Source: Leptolyngbya sp. (GTDB lineage Bacteria > Cyanobacteriota > Cyanobacteriia > Leptolyngbyales > Leptolyngbyaceae). Taken from it: a stretch of 64,000 nt of DNA. The notes beneath the pieces were generated by a model that was not told the DNA's origin, searched no databases, and was given only the letters and a program-made list of their open reading frames with translations. Within the stretch, counting starts at the first letter, position 1. Each line of letters starts with the position of its first letter. A program made the position numbers and the translations under genes. This document shows, piece after piece, positions 17,695 to 26,077 of the stretch. The stretch covers positions 24,698 to 88,697 of the forward strand of contig QBMH01000001.1 of the NCBI GenBank assembly GCA_003249025.1, given 5' to 3'.

Positions 17695-19653
17695 ATGCTG
17701 CTGTTTCTGCGAATTGAAAATTTTGCCCTAGTCGATCGCTTGGAGTGGGAGTTAGGCGCGGGGCTAACCGTGCTGACGGGCGAAACGGGTGCGGGGAAAT
17801 CCATCATTTTAGATGCGATCGATGCGGTATTGGGCGGCAAGGTGACCAGTCGCGCCGTGCGAACGGGGGCAGACCGCGCGTTGGTGGAAGCCACCTTTCG
17901 GTTAGATGCCGATCTTTGCGGTTGGTTGACCGCGCAAAACATTGATACACCATCGCGTGATGGCGCATCGGCTGACGAGGCAAAAGCGGGAACACTGGTG
18001 TGTAGCCGAGAAATCGTTGCCAGTGGTGGCAGTCAGCGCAGCCGATCGCGGGTGAATGGGGCATTGGTCAACAAGCAGCAAATGGAACACCTGCGCGATC
18101 GCCTCGTAGAACTAACCGCCCAGGGGCAAACCGTGCAGCTTGGGCAACCAGGGCTACAGCGCGACTGGCTAGACAGCTATGGCGGCGAGGCTTTGCTCAA
18201 AACCCGTGAACAGGTAGCGGGTGCTTTCCGGGTTTATCAGCAAGCGGTGCAGGCATTGGAACACTGTCGTCGTGCCGAACGGGAGCGTCTGCAACAATTA
18301 GATTTGTTTGACTATCAACTGCGAGACCTGAACTCGGCAAACCTGACAGAGCCAGATGAACTAGAGCAACTAGAGCAAGAAGCCAAGCGCCTCAGCCACA
18401 GCGTTGAACTTCAGCAGCAAAGCTATTTGGTCTATCAAACTCTCTATCAAAGCGACACCGATGCCAAAGCCTGCGTTGATCTGCTGGGTCGTGCTGAAAA
18501 AACTCTGACCGACATGGTGGAAATTGATACCGAATTGCAGCCGATTTTAGAACTGGTGACGGGCGCATTTGCCTCGGTAGAAGAAGCTGCACGGGAAATC
18601 AATGCCTATGGTGAAAATATTGAAGCCGATCCCCAACGGCTGAGCGACGTGCAAGATCGCACCTCGGAGCTAAAGCAAGTCTGCCGCAAGTATGGACCCA
18701 CCCTAGCAGAAGCAATTGATCTGCGCGATCGCCTGCAAACTGAACTCCTCGAACTCACGGGCGGCGGACAATCCGCAGAAGAACTAGAGCAAGCAGTCAA
18801 AAATACTCAGCAAGCCTTAAAAACGCGCTGTGCCGAGCTAACTCATCTGCGCCAAACTGCCGCCAAAGATTTGGAAAGTCGCCTAATTGGGGAACTGAAG
18901 CCCTTGGCAATGGAAAAGGTGAAATTTCAGGTCGGAATCGCAGCGATCTCGCCGACTGCCCTAGGAGCCGATCAAATTACCTATTTATTCAGCCCCAATC
19001 CAGGCGAACCGCTGCAACCTCTGACCGAAACTGCCTCTGGCGGTGAAATGAGCCGTTTTCTGCTGGCACTGCAAGCGAGTTTCTCCCAAGTCGATCCCGT
19101 GGGAACGCTGGTGTTTGACGAAATTGATGTGGGTGTATCGGGACGGGTCAGCCAAGCGATCGCCGAAAAACTCTTCCAGCTTAGCCAGCATCACCAAGTC
19201 CTTTGCGTCACCCACCAGCCTATCGTTGCGGCCATGGCAGATCATCATTTTCGAGTCAGCAAACAAATCATTGAATCCAGTGAATCGACTGACGATTTGA
19301 CCTCTAACAATGGCGCAATCAAACCAGACAAATCTAAACGAGGCAGCAAAAGCAAAACAGAAACCATTAACAATACGCCCCCCGATCCGCACACCACACC
19401 CCCCTCTGTTACTGATGCCGTTCGGACCGTCGTGCGGATTACGCCCCTCTCCAACGAAGATCGCAAACAAGAACTTGCCCAACTCGCAGGTGGACAATCT
19501 GCCCAAGAAGTCATTGCCTTTGCAGAATCCTTGTTAACCCAGGCTGCTGTTATTCGACAGGCTCAGACGGGCGGAGGGGATAAAGAGGCGATCTCCGCAG
19601 AGCCAACTCCTTCATCTAAACCCTCTCGTGCCAAAACTGCTAAAAAAGCTTGA
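17695..19653 (+). CDS. recN: DNA repair protein RecN (SMC-like ATPase)
   Basis: 652 residues versus ~550-590 usual. Walker A 'GETGAGKS' at 29-36, a central coiled coil (~180-390), ABC signature 'SGGEMSR' (~449-455) and Walker B 'TLVFDEID' (~471-478) are present. RecN helps join DNA ends in recombinational double-strand-break repair. Unusual here is a ~50-residue hydrophilic Pro/Ser/Thr/Lys segment (~525-575) between the D-loop/H-loop region and the last strand, plus a Lys-rich tail. Both account for the extra length and look like unstructured insertions. Confidence 0.95.
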   Translation: MLLFLRIENFALVDRLEWELGAGLTVLTGETGAGKSIILDAIDAVLGGKVTSRAVRTGADRALVEATFRLDADLCGWLTAQNIDTPSRDGASADEAKAGTLVCSREIVASGGSQRSRSRVNGALVNKQQMEHLRDRLVELTAQGQTVQLGQPGLQRDWLDSYGGEALLKTREQVAGAFRVYQQAVQALEHCRRAERERLQQLDLFDYQLRDLNSANLTEPDELEQLEQEAKRLSHSVELQQQSYLVYQTLYQSDTDAKACVDLLGRAEKTLTDMVEIDTELQPILELVTGAFASVEEAAREINAYGENIEADPQRLSDVQDRTSELKQVCRKYGPTLAEAIDLRDRLQTELLELTGGGQSAEELEQAVKNTQQALKTRCAELTHLRQTAAKDLESRLIGELKPLAMEKVKFQVGIAAISPTALGADQITYLFSPNPGEPLQPLTETASGGEMSRFLLALQASFSQVDPVGTLVFDEIDVGVSGRVSQAIAEKLFQLSQHHQVLCVTHQPIVAAMADHHFRVSKQIIESSESTDDLTSNNGAIKPDKSKRGSKSKTETINNTPPDPHTTPPSVTDAVRTVVRITPLSNEDRKQELAQLAGGQSAQEVIAFAESLLTQAAVIRQAQTGGGDKEAISAEPTPSSKPSRAKTAKKA

Positions 19654-19669
19654 ACCTACTTTCAGCCCT

Positions 19670-20044
19670 ATGAACATTCTCGAAGCCCTAAAAGCAGACT
19701 ATCAACGGTTTCCCCATAACCAAACCTATAGCCTCTACGCCGAAGATGTTTTCTTCAAAGATCCCATGACCCAATTTCGCGGAGTCAAACGCTACCAGGC
19801 AATGATTCGCTTCATCCAAACCTGGTTTCGTAACTGCACTATGCAAGTCCATGATATTCAGCAAAATGGCGATCGCATCCGTAGCGACTGGACGCTCAGT
19901 TGGAATACGCCACTGCCCTGGAATCCCCGCATTGCCATCAGCGGTTGGAGCGATCTAACTTTGAACGAACAAGGACTGATCACCTCCCATATCGACTACT
20001 GGCATTGCTCCAAACTTGATGTCATCAAACAACACTTCAGATAG
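19670..20044 (+). CDS. DUF2358-like protein (NTF2/SnoaL-type fold)
   Basis: 124 residues from ATG 19670, 16 bases after the recN stop; the track start at 19628 lies inside recN. The pattern 'LKADYQRFPHNQTYSLYAEDVFFKDPMT' and 'FRGVKRYQAMIRF' is that of the DUF2358 family, predicted to have an NTF2-like cone fold. Such proteins are common in cyanobacteria and plastids with no fixed biochemical role. Likely co-transcribed with recN. Confidence 0.85.
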   Translation: MNILEALKADYQRFPHNQTYSLYAEDVFFKDPMTQFRGVKRYQAMIRFIQTWFRNCTMQVHDIQQNGDRIRSDWTLSWNTPLPWNPRIAISGWSDLTLNEQGLITSHIDYWHCSKLDVIKQHFR

Positions 20045-20048
20045 CGAT

Positions 20049-20087
20049 CAACTCTGAACTCAAAACTTAAAACTCAAAACTCAAAAC
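20049..20087. repeat. Heptamer short tandem repeat (AAAACTC-type)
   Basis: 'aactcaaaacttaaaactcaaaactcaaaactt' is a run of seven-base units (consensus AAAACTC/T). Such heptameric short tandemly repeated repetitive sequences are a known feature of cyanobacterial genomes. It lies between convergent genes. Confidence 0.8.
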
Positions 20088-20095
20088 TTCTCTCC

Positions 20096-20374
20096 TTACC
20101 ATCCATCCGTCTCCGCTTCGTCCCAAATCTCCAAGTCCAGTTCACGTAAATAGGTTAACGCGCTTTGAATATTGGCATGAGTTCCCCGCAACTCCAACGC
20201 AAACCAGCCGTCCCCCTTTGCATTGCTGCCCAAAACTGCCGCAGTAATATTAATCGTCAAGTGAAACTGCGACACCAAGCGAGAAATCACTGGATCTTGG
20301 TGATGATCTTTGGGAATTCGGACTCGGATTAACTGCTGGGTAAGGCGCTGGTCTTCCACAATACCAATTGACAT
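20096..20374 (-). CDS. NIL-domain protein
   Basis: 92 residues forming a single ferredoxin-like ACT/NIL fold ('RVRIPKDHHQDPVISRLVSQFHLTINI'). NIL domains usually sit at the C-terminus of methionine ABC transporter ATPases and in some ferredoxins; free-standing ones occur in cyanobacteria and may bind a small ligand. No transporter lies nearby. It is divergent from the ArsA-like ATPase gene, and a 10-base inverted repeat lies in the shared upstream region. Confidence 0.85.
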   Translation of the reverse strand: MSIGIVEDQRLTQQLIRVRIPKDHHQDPVISRLVSQFHLTINITAAVLGSNAKGDGWFALELRGTHANIQSALTYLRELDLEIWDEAETDGW

Positions 20375-20401
20375 AAGACAACCTTCTTTTAGTGATTAAG
20401 T

Positions 20402-20437
20402 AATCTCTATCAAAACAACGGTTTGTCGATAGAGATT
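20402..20437. promoter_or_regulatory. Inverted repeat between the NIL gene and the ArsA-like gene
   Basis: AATCTCTATC ... GATAGAGATT, a perfect 10-base inverted repeat with a 16-base centre, about 28 bases upstream of the NIL-domain start and ~155 bases upstream of the ATPase start. It could be a regulator-binding site or a hairpin in the NIL leader. No T-run follows on the NIL side. Confidence 0.45.
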
Positions 20438-20590
20438 TTGTATTTAACTAGTTTAAGAGCTAAAGTCCTGAGTTTGCAACCCCAAAGAAATTCTCAATTT
20501 TGCTGAGATTCGCTTCCTTCAGACCTTTCACCCTTAAGATGCGGTGTTAAAGTAAAAGAATGTAAACAAATTCTCAGGAAAGTGGCACCC

Positions 20591-21772
20591 ATGCGCGTAA
20601 TTCTAATGACAGGCAAAGGTGGCGTTGGCAAAACCTCCGTTGCGGCTGCGACCGGGTTACGTTGCGCCGAAATGGGTCACAGAACTCTCGTCCTCAGTAC
20701 TGATCCGGCTCATTCCCTGGCAGACAGTTTTGATATTGAACTGGGACATGATCCCCGCTTGGTGCGTCCCAATCTGTGGGGTGCGGAACTGGATGCCCTG
20801 AAGGAGCTAGAAGGCAACTGGGGAGCGGTGAAACGCTATATTACTCAAGTTTTGCAGGCACAGGGTTTAGATGGCGTGCAGGCTGAAGAGTTGGCGATTC
20901 TTCCCGGTATGGATGAGATTTTTGGCTTGGTGCGAATGAAGCGCCACTACGATGAAGGTGAGTATGATGTGCTGATTATTGACTCAGCACCCACGGGAAC
21001 CGCGTTACGCCTGTTGAGTCTGCCAGAAGTGGGCGGTTGGTATATGCGCCGCTTCTACAAACCGTTTCAGGGAATTTCGGTGGCATTACGACCTTTGGTG
21101 GAGCCATTTTTCCGTCCGATCGCTGGCTTTTCCTTGCCCAACAAAGAGGTTATGGACGCACCCTACGAGTTTTATGAACAAATCGAATCCTTAGAAAAAA
21201 TCCTCACCGATCCAACGCAAACATCGGTGCGGCTGATCATGAACCCAGAAAAAATGGTGATTAAGGAATCGCTGCGTGCCCATGCCTACCTGAGTTTGTA
21301 TAACGTGGCAACCGATATGGTCGTAGCAAATCGGATTATTCCTGAAGAAGTTAGCGATCCATTCTTTGCCCGTTGGAAGGAAAACCAGCGGCAGTATCGC
21401 CAAGAAATCCACGATAATTTTTCACCTCTGCCGATTAAAGAAGTGCCGCTTTATTCTGAGGAAATGTGTGGTTTAGAAGCCCTCGATCGCCTCAAGGAAA
21501 CCCTTTATCCTGATGGCGAAGATCCCGCGCAGATCTACTACAAAGAAACCACCATGCGAATTGTGCAAGAGCAGCAGGAATATAGCCTGGAAGTGTACCT
21601 ACCCGGCATTGAAAAGCGCCAGGTAGAACTGAGCAAAACGGGCGATGAACTTAACATTCGCATTGGCAACCATCGCCGCAACCTGGTTTTGCCTCAAGCC
21701 TTGGCAGCGCTTCAGCCCTCCGGAGCCAGAATGGAAGAAGACTACCTCAAAATCCGCTTTGCTGCGGTTTGA
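20591..21772 (+). CDS. ArsA/Get3-like ATPase with C-terminal Hsp20-like domain
   Basis: 393 residues from ATG 20591 (AGGAAAG upstream); the track's GTG 20582 is less likely. The deviant P-loop 'GKGGVGKTS' lies at residues 8-16, with '[12 protein letters not shown]' (switch I/A-motif region) and '[14 protein letters not shown]'. The last ~75 residues ('[17 protein letters not shown] ...') form an alpha-crystallin-like module found in cyanobacterial and plastid ArsA homologues. The ArsA metal-site cysteines are not apparent, so arsenite transport is unlikely. Targeting of membrane proteins or another chaperone-type role is inferred. The 3' end of the gene is duplicated at 23800-23932. Confidence 0.93.
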   Translation: MRVILMTGKGGVGKTSVAAATGLRCAEMGHRTLVLSTDPAHSLADSFDIELGHDPRLVRPNLWGAELDALKELEGNWGAVKRYITQVLQAQGLDGVQAEELAILPGMDEIFGLVRMKRHYDEGEYDVLIIDSAPTGTALRLLSLPEVGGWYMRRFYKPFQGISVALRPLVEPFFRPIAGFSLPNKEVMDAPYEFYEQIESLEKILTDPTQTSVRLIMNPEKMVIKESLRAHAYLSLYNVATDMVVANRIIPEEVSDPFFARWKENQRQYRQEIHDNFSPLPIKEVPLYSEEMCGLEALDRLKETLYPDGEDPAQIYYKETTMRIVQEQQEYSLEVYLPGIEKRQVELSKTGDELNIRIGNHRRNLVLPQALAALQPSGARMEEDYLKIRFAAV

Positions 21773-21785
21773 GGAAAGCTGGAAA

Positions 21786-21842
21786 TCATCCCAACAACCA
21801 AGCCAATCAATCCCTTGGGGTGAGATGCTGTATGTCAAACAC
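21786..21842 (-). pseudogene. C-terminal remnant of a Uma2 gene
   Basis: The minus strand ends in ...AWLLG-stop (TGA at 21786-21788), matching the end of the Uma2 gene at 23948 (...FAWLLG-stop). The two 3' regions align at DNA level from the ATPase stop codon to about here. A one-base length difference and an in-frame TGA break the frame. It is half of a Uma2 copy interrupted by the oxidoreductase/TetR cassette. Confidence 0.65.
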
Positions 21843-22863
21843 GAATGGCGACTTTCCCCACCACTTGCCTCTGTTCCAGGTGGCGGATTGCTTCGGGGAC
21901 TTCGCTGAGGGTGTAGTGCTGGTCAATCAAGGGGTTGATCTTGCCTGCAACCATTAACTCTCTCAATGTAATGAGATCCTTTTGATTGGGTTTTACAACT
22001 ACGCATTTCACCCTGCGGCGACTGATTCTCGAAATCCAAGATCCAAAAATCATGATCTGAAAAAGTCGAGCAGTAGATCCGCCGACGATGACGTAGGTTC
22101 CCTGGGTCGTCAATGATGGCAAATAGTCGAATACTGAACGGTAGGCTGCCGCATCCAGCATCAGGTCATAACGCTGCCCATTTTGGGTGATGTCTACTTG
22201 AGTGTAGTCAACAACATGGTCTGCGCCGAGCGATCGCACCCTGTCCATTTTTTTCGTGCTGCATACAGCGGTCACCTCAGCGCCAAATGCCTTGGCAATC
22301 TGCACGGCAAACGACCCCACCCCACCAGAGGCACCATTGATCAACACTTGCTGTCCTGACTGAATCTGACCCATATCCCGTAGTGCCTGCAAAGCGGTAA
22401 GGGCGGCTCCAGGAACCGTTGCCGCGTCTTCAAAGGTTGTGGCGATCGGTTTCAGCACCAATGCCGCTTCGGTTGCACAAACGTACTCGGCAAACGCACC
22501 AAAACCACACTCCGACAAATCTCCAAAGACCTCATCACCAGGCTTAAACTGTGTGACATTTTTACCAACCGCTTCAACCCGTCCGGCTACATCAAAGCCG
22601 AGGATCTTGATTTTCGGCTTGAGTAGCCCCCCGAACATGAGGCGACTGAGGAATGGAGTTCCTCGCATGAGATGCCAGTCTCCAGCATTGACAGACGCAG
22701 CATGAACCCGAACCAGTACGCTATTGTCTAGCACGACGGGCTTGTCAATTTCCTCCAGCCTCAACACATCGGCTGAACCGTATTCGGTCTGGACGATCGC
22801 TCTCATTTTGTCGTTCCTGTTGCTATCTCCTTGAACAGCGGTGGGGACATTCGATGTTTTCAT
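21835..22863 (-). CDS. Zinc-independent NAD(P)H quinone oxidoreductase-like alcohol dehydrogenase (MDR family)
   Basis: 342 residues from ATG 22863, which has AGAAGG just upstream; the internal ATG at 22806 ('MRAIVQTEYGSADVL') begins the conserved domain and is the alternative start. The GroES-like N-terminal domain is followed by a Rossmann fold with 'INGASGGVGSFAVQIAKAFG'. No structural-zinc cysteine cluster is seen, as in quinone reductases. Likely reduces a quinone or reactive carbonyl with NADPH. Divergent from a TetR gene, with paired palindromes between them, so repression and substrate induction by that regulator is likely. Confidence 0.92.
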   Translation of the reverse strand: MKTSNVPTAVQGDSNRNDKMRAIVQTEYGSADVLRLEEIDKPVVLDNSVLVRVHAASVNAGDWHLMRGTPFLSRLMFGGLLKPKIKILGFDVAGRVEAVGKNVTQFKPGDEVFGDLSECGFGAFAEYVCATEAALVLKPIATTFEDAATVPGAALTALQALRDMGQIQSGQQVLINGASGGVGSFAVQIAKAFGAEVTAVCSTKKMDRVRSLGADHVVDYTQVDITQNGQRYDLMLDAAAYRSVFDYLPSLTTQGTYVIVGGSTARLFQIMIFGSWISRISRRRVKCVVVKPNQKDLITLRELMVAGKINPLIDQHYTLSEVPEAIRHLEQRQVVGKVAIRV

Positions 22864-22919
22864 GACCTTCTCTCCAATGGGGACATTGACTCAGGAATGA
22901 GCCAGTTTTTACCCTGTTG

Positions 22920-22953
22920 ACTTACACTGTAAGTTTAACTTACGCCGTAAGTT
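22920..22953. promoter_or_regulatory. Tandem palindromic operator for the adjacent TetR regulator
   Basis: Two palindromes sit back to back: ACTTAC-ACT-GTAAGT (22920-22934) and AACTTAC-GCC-GTAAGTT (22937-22953), sharing the half-site ACTTAC. Their centres are 18 bases apart, about two helical turns. They lie in the 166-base region between the divergent oxidoreductase and tetR starts, as expected for a TetR operator binding two dimers and controlling both promoters. Confidence 0.8.
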
Positions 22954-23029
22954 TGTCAAGATGAATGACAACTTAATCCCCCACGAATGACTTTCTTTGT
23001 ACTTTGAAAATCGATAGCGAGATCGGTAA

Positions 23030-23701
23030 ATGGCTAAGACGAGCAACCTTGATACATCTCCTCCTGCCCCGTTAAGTCGGGAACGGTTGCTGCACGCGGC
23101 TCTCCGCATAGCTGACGAGGGCGGTATTGAGTCATTGTCCATGCGGAAGCTGGCTGAGGATCTGGGAGTCAAAGCGATGTCGCTTTATAACCACGTGGTC
23201 AATAAGGATGATGTGCTATGTGGCATTGTCGATATGGTGGTTAGCGAGATTGAGTTGCCTAGCCTTGAAACTGACTGGAAGATAGCAATGCGACGGCGGG
23301 CGATCGCGGCTCATGAGGTACTGTTGCGTCATCCCTGGGCGACGATGGCGCTGATGTCACAGATTAACATCGGCTCAGCAATGTTGCGCTACGTGGATGC
23401 AACGTTGGGCTGTCTGCGCGAAGCAGGCTTTTCGCTTGAGATGGCAGATCATGCATGGAATGCGATCGACAGCCACATCTATGGGTTTACACTCCAAGAG
23501 CTTAACTTTCCGATTGAGGCAGCAGAATATTCCGAAGTGGCAGAGAACTACCTTTCACAGATCCCCGCTGACCAATACCCCTACCTCAATCAACTCACCC
23601 ATCATGTGATAGAGGGTGACTATGACGGTATTCATGACTTTGAGTTTGGTCTCGAATTGATTCTCGATGGTCTTGAGAGGTTTCGACACGGCACTCCCTA
23701 A
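23030..23701 (+). CDS. TetR-family transcriptional regulator
   Basis: 223 residues. The N-terminal helix-turn-helix is at ~17-63 ('LLHAALRIADEGGIESLSMRKLAEDLGVKAMSLYNHVVNKDDVL'). The C-terminal ligand-binding helices include 'HAWNAIDSHIYGFTLQEL', of the type seen in TetR proteins with the TetR_C tetracycline-repressor-like domain. Divergent from the oxidoreductase gene, which it presumably controls through the twin palindromes. It ends just before a Uma2 fragment, marking the right edge of the inserted cassette. Confidence 0.93.
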   Translation: MAKTSNLDTSPPAPLSRERLLHAALRIADEGGIESLSMRKLAEDLGVKAMSLYNHVVNKDDVLCGIVDMVVSEIELPSLETDWKIAMRRRAIAAHEVLLRHPWATMALMSQINIGSAMLRYVDATLGCLREAGFSLEMADHAWNAIDSHIYGFTLQELNFPIEAAEYSEVAENYLSQIPADQYPYLNQLTHHVIEGDYDGIHDFEFGLELILDGLERFRHGTP

Positions 23702-23715
23702 CACTATATTCACGG

Positions 23716-23781
23716 CAAGTTTTGTTTCTGCCCACTAGAGAAACTCTGCCAATTCAGTGTTTTAGATGATGCTTGTGCCAT
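23716..23781 (-). pseudogene. N-terminal remnant of a Uma2 gene
   Basis: Minus strand reads 'MAQASSKTL', then loses frame. The DNA aligns with the first ~25 codons and the leader of the intact Uma2 gene at 23948-24508 ('MVQAPSKPLTLAEFLQLPETK'), and similarity continues upstream to ~23798. With the C-terminal remnant at 21786 it forms one Uma2 copy split by 1.87 kb containing the oxidoreductase and tetR genes. Confidence 0.75.
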
Positions 23782-23799
23782 TTTGGGCTTGCCCCTAAC

Positions 23800-23932
23800 A
23801 CAAAAGATGAATTCAACATCCGCATAGTAAGCCTCGCTGAACCTCATTCCGCCTCAACCCTGAGCAATGTTCTAGCCTTGAGGAGCCAAAATGGAAGAAG
23901 ACTATCTCAAAATCCGCTCTGTCGCTGTTTGA
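23800..23932 (+). pseudogene. Duplicated 3' end of the ArsA-like ATPase gene
   Basis: Aligns with 21640-21774, the Hsp20-like tail. The stretch 'atggaagaagacta.ctcaaaatccgct' is nearly identical, ending at the same TGA. Internal indels destroy the frame in the 5' part. It is followed by the intact Uma2 gene exactly as the real ATPase end is followed by the Uma2 remnant, so the two genes were duplicated together. Confidence 0.8.
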
Positions 23933-23947
23933 AGAATGATGAACTGT

Positions 23948-24508
23948 CTACCCTAACAACCAAGCAAACAAAGCCTTGGAAGTAAGCTGTAAGTCTGCAA
24001 AGAATGGTGTAGGAAGAGACTCATCTGGCTGATCAAACACTTCCGTTTCTTGCTTGGGACGATAGACAAACACGGTTTTCTCGTCTGGATCAATTAGCCA
24101 ACCCATCTGGGTTCCATGCTTCAGGCAATGAAGAATATTCTTCGTTACTTTCGTTTGGCTTTGAGCGGGAGACAAGATTTCAATCGTCCAGTCGAGCGCG
24201 ACAGAAAATGTATTGGCAACTTCTCCATTTTCATCGCAGGGAATCCGGCTCCACACAAACACTGCGATGTCGGGAACGATTGAGCGATCGCCAAACGTAC
24301 ACCTTAACTCTGGAAACGCACGAGCAATCCGCTGAGGCTTAACGACACTGTTGATCGCGGGTACAAGTTCTCCTTGAATAGCACTATGTTTCCCTTGGGG
24401 CAACGGTTTCAGGATAATTTGACCATCAATATATTCACTGGCAGGTTTTGTTTCTGGCAACTGGAGAAACTCCGCTAATGTCAACGGTTTAGATGGTGCT
24501 TGTACCAT
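23948..24508 (-). CDS. Uma2-family (DUF820) putative endonuclease
   Basis: 186 residues, full length. Core 'FPELRCTFGDRSIVPDIAV' followed by 'LDWTIEILSPAQSQTKVTK' gives the Asp and Glu of the PD-(D/E)XK-like site. Close paralogue of 7945-8523. This is the surviving member of a duplicated pair; the other copy is broken at 21786 and 23716. Confidence 0.9.
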   Translation of the reverse strand: MVQAPSKPLTLAEFLQLPETKPASEYIDGQIILKPLPQGKHSAIQGELVPAINSVVKPQRIARAFPELRCTFGDRSIVPDIAVFVWSRIPCDENGEVANTFSVALDWTIEILSPAQSQTKVTKNILHCLKHGTQMGWLIDPDEKTVFVYRPKQETEVFDQPDESLPTPFFADLQLTSKALFAWLLG

Positions 24509-24762
24509 TTTGGGCTTACCTCTTAATCTGCCATATCAGATACCGATCCCCATTTTACCTAGAAACTCAACGGAAAAATTGCCCTCACTCAAGTGTCCTA
24601 GAACACTGCTCTGTAGAAGCACTCATCAATAAGTGCCAGTACTACTGCTGTCTAGACAATTGTTATCCAGCGTAAGCTTACTGTAGTGGCGTAACCGAAA
24701 ATTAATTTGCTAATGTTGAGGTTTAAGTTACCTGTAGCTTCAAGAGGAAAAGCAGAAGTTTA

Positions 24763-25818
24763 ATGAAAGAAACAACGCTTGTAGTAGATCCTGGTTTTGT
24801 GCATCATCGAAAGATCGAAGCAATTTTGGGGCAAACAGGAACAGAAATAATTAATCAACAAATTGCAGAAATACCTTTGCGAACTCCTGACTGGAGAGTA
24901 GAAGTTTTAACAGATCAAATATATTCAAAAATTATCTTAGATTTTTGTGGAGTCAACGAGATCAAAACATTACAACAGATTTTGCTTGATGAATGCGGTC
25001 AACTATTTTGCTCTATTGTTGATGTTTTACCTTGTGAAGAAATCTACGACTTTAACCGTGTGGTTGCTAATTGTAAGGGAATTGAAGGCATTGATTATAA
25101 GGTTGAGCTTCATATCACTTCTGGCAGATTTAGGTCTGAAACTTTAAAATCCTGTTTGTACCGAGGTGGTGATTTTGCAGTAGTAGCACAGTACTACACT
25201 AGAGATGACAAGACGCTAGTGTTTCATCCTCTGTTAATCGGCTTTCCATATTTGGCAGATGTTGAAACGGGAGATTTGTTATGGAAAAAATATACAGATT
25301 TTTATCAAGTACATCTTGAAGATTTTAAGGAGTTTGAGATAGTAAAACAATATCCTTTACCAAGCTCTATAGAGAAGATGAAATTTATCAGGGAAAGTGT
25401 ATTTAAGCAGTGTTTGGGCAAGATATTAACAGAATCAACTCCAAAAGACTGGGGTGGAGAATCATCGGATTTCTTCACTTCCCATCTTCATATTCGAGAA
25501 AGTAGACTATCGGCTGCGTTTCTATTAAAGGGACCAGCTAAATACTCGCCAATGACACCTAAGCATTTAGGAAAAAATGGCGATCAAATTATCAGGTTGT
25601 CTAAAGAACCTGCTAACGTTCTAGTTATCCAACATTGTCATGATATTTTGCCAACTGTCATAGAAACGCTTAAGGTCTTTGCTACACAGCCGTCTAACCC
25701 GCGTCATTACTGCATCATTGACGGTCGAGAATCATTAAGGATGCTAGAAGCTTTCAATCTAGTTGATTGGGCTATTGAAGAGTCTGCTAATCTTGATCAA
25801 GAAAAAAATTTAGCTTAA
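24763..25818 (+). CDS. Uncharacterised protein with a conserved, possibly nuclease-like C-terminal domain
   Basis: 351 residues. I do not recognise the N-terminal ~200 residues. The C-terminal block (~225-325) has strongly conserved-looking motifs: 'DWGGESSDFF' (~229-238), 'AAFLLKGP' (~251-258), 'LGKNGDQIIRL' (~269-279), 'VIQHCH' (~288-293) and 'CIIDGRESLRML'. An Asp/Glu pair followed ~20 residues later by a strand ending in Lys resembles a PD-(D/E)XK nuclease core, and I recall similar blocks in proteins near defence genes. Both are unverified. The gene is visibly more AT-rich than its neighbours, stands alone, and borders duplicated Uma2 fragments, which suggests transfer. Confidence 0.8.
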   Translation: MKETTLVVDPGFVHHRKIEAILGQTGTEIINQQIAEIPLRTPDWRVEVLTDQIYSKIILDFCGVNEIKTLQQILLDECGQLFCSIVDVLPCEEIYDFNRVVANCKGIEGIDYKVELHITSGRFRSETLKSCLYRGGDFAVVAQYYTRDDKTLVFHPLLIGFPYLADVETGDLLWKKYTDFYQVHLEDFKEFEIVKQYPLPSSIEKMKFIRESVFKQCLGKILTESTPKDWGGESSDFFTSHLHIRESRLSAAFLLKGPAKYSPMTPKHLGKNGDQIIRLSKEPANVLVIQHCHDILPTVIETLKVFATQPSNPRHYCIIDGRESLRMLEAFNLVDWAIEESANLDQEKNLA

Positions 25819-25949
25819 ACTCGTTGTATAGTTGCTAGCTTCCGTTGACCGGAACTGTTACTTGATTAAAGTCGAGAATTAGAAATTTCTTAACCGCCAT
25901 TAGCGATAAAGCTGCTTTGAATGCATTATGTGTTAGTTGTTTAAAGCAA

Positions 25950-26065
25950 CAGTCCGGACAATTTTAAATCGCTAACGGTAGAATGCGGGTTTTAGCCTCC
26001 TCAGGGAGGTCAAATGCCAACGGCAGAATGGGGGTTTCAGCCTCTGTCTCAAAAACTGTCCGGAG
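25950..26065. repeat. Small element with inverted ends (MITE-like or structured repeat)
   Basis: Ends CAGTCCGGACAATTTT and AAAAACTGTCCGGAG are inverted copies sharing CTGTCCGGA. Inside lie two imperfect direct copies of 'aacggtagaatgcgggttttagcctc'. About 115 bases, non-coding. It could be a miniature mobile element or a pair of regulatory repeats. No target-site duplication is obvious. Confidence 0.45.
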
Positions 26066-26077
26066 TATTGTTAAAGG

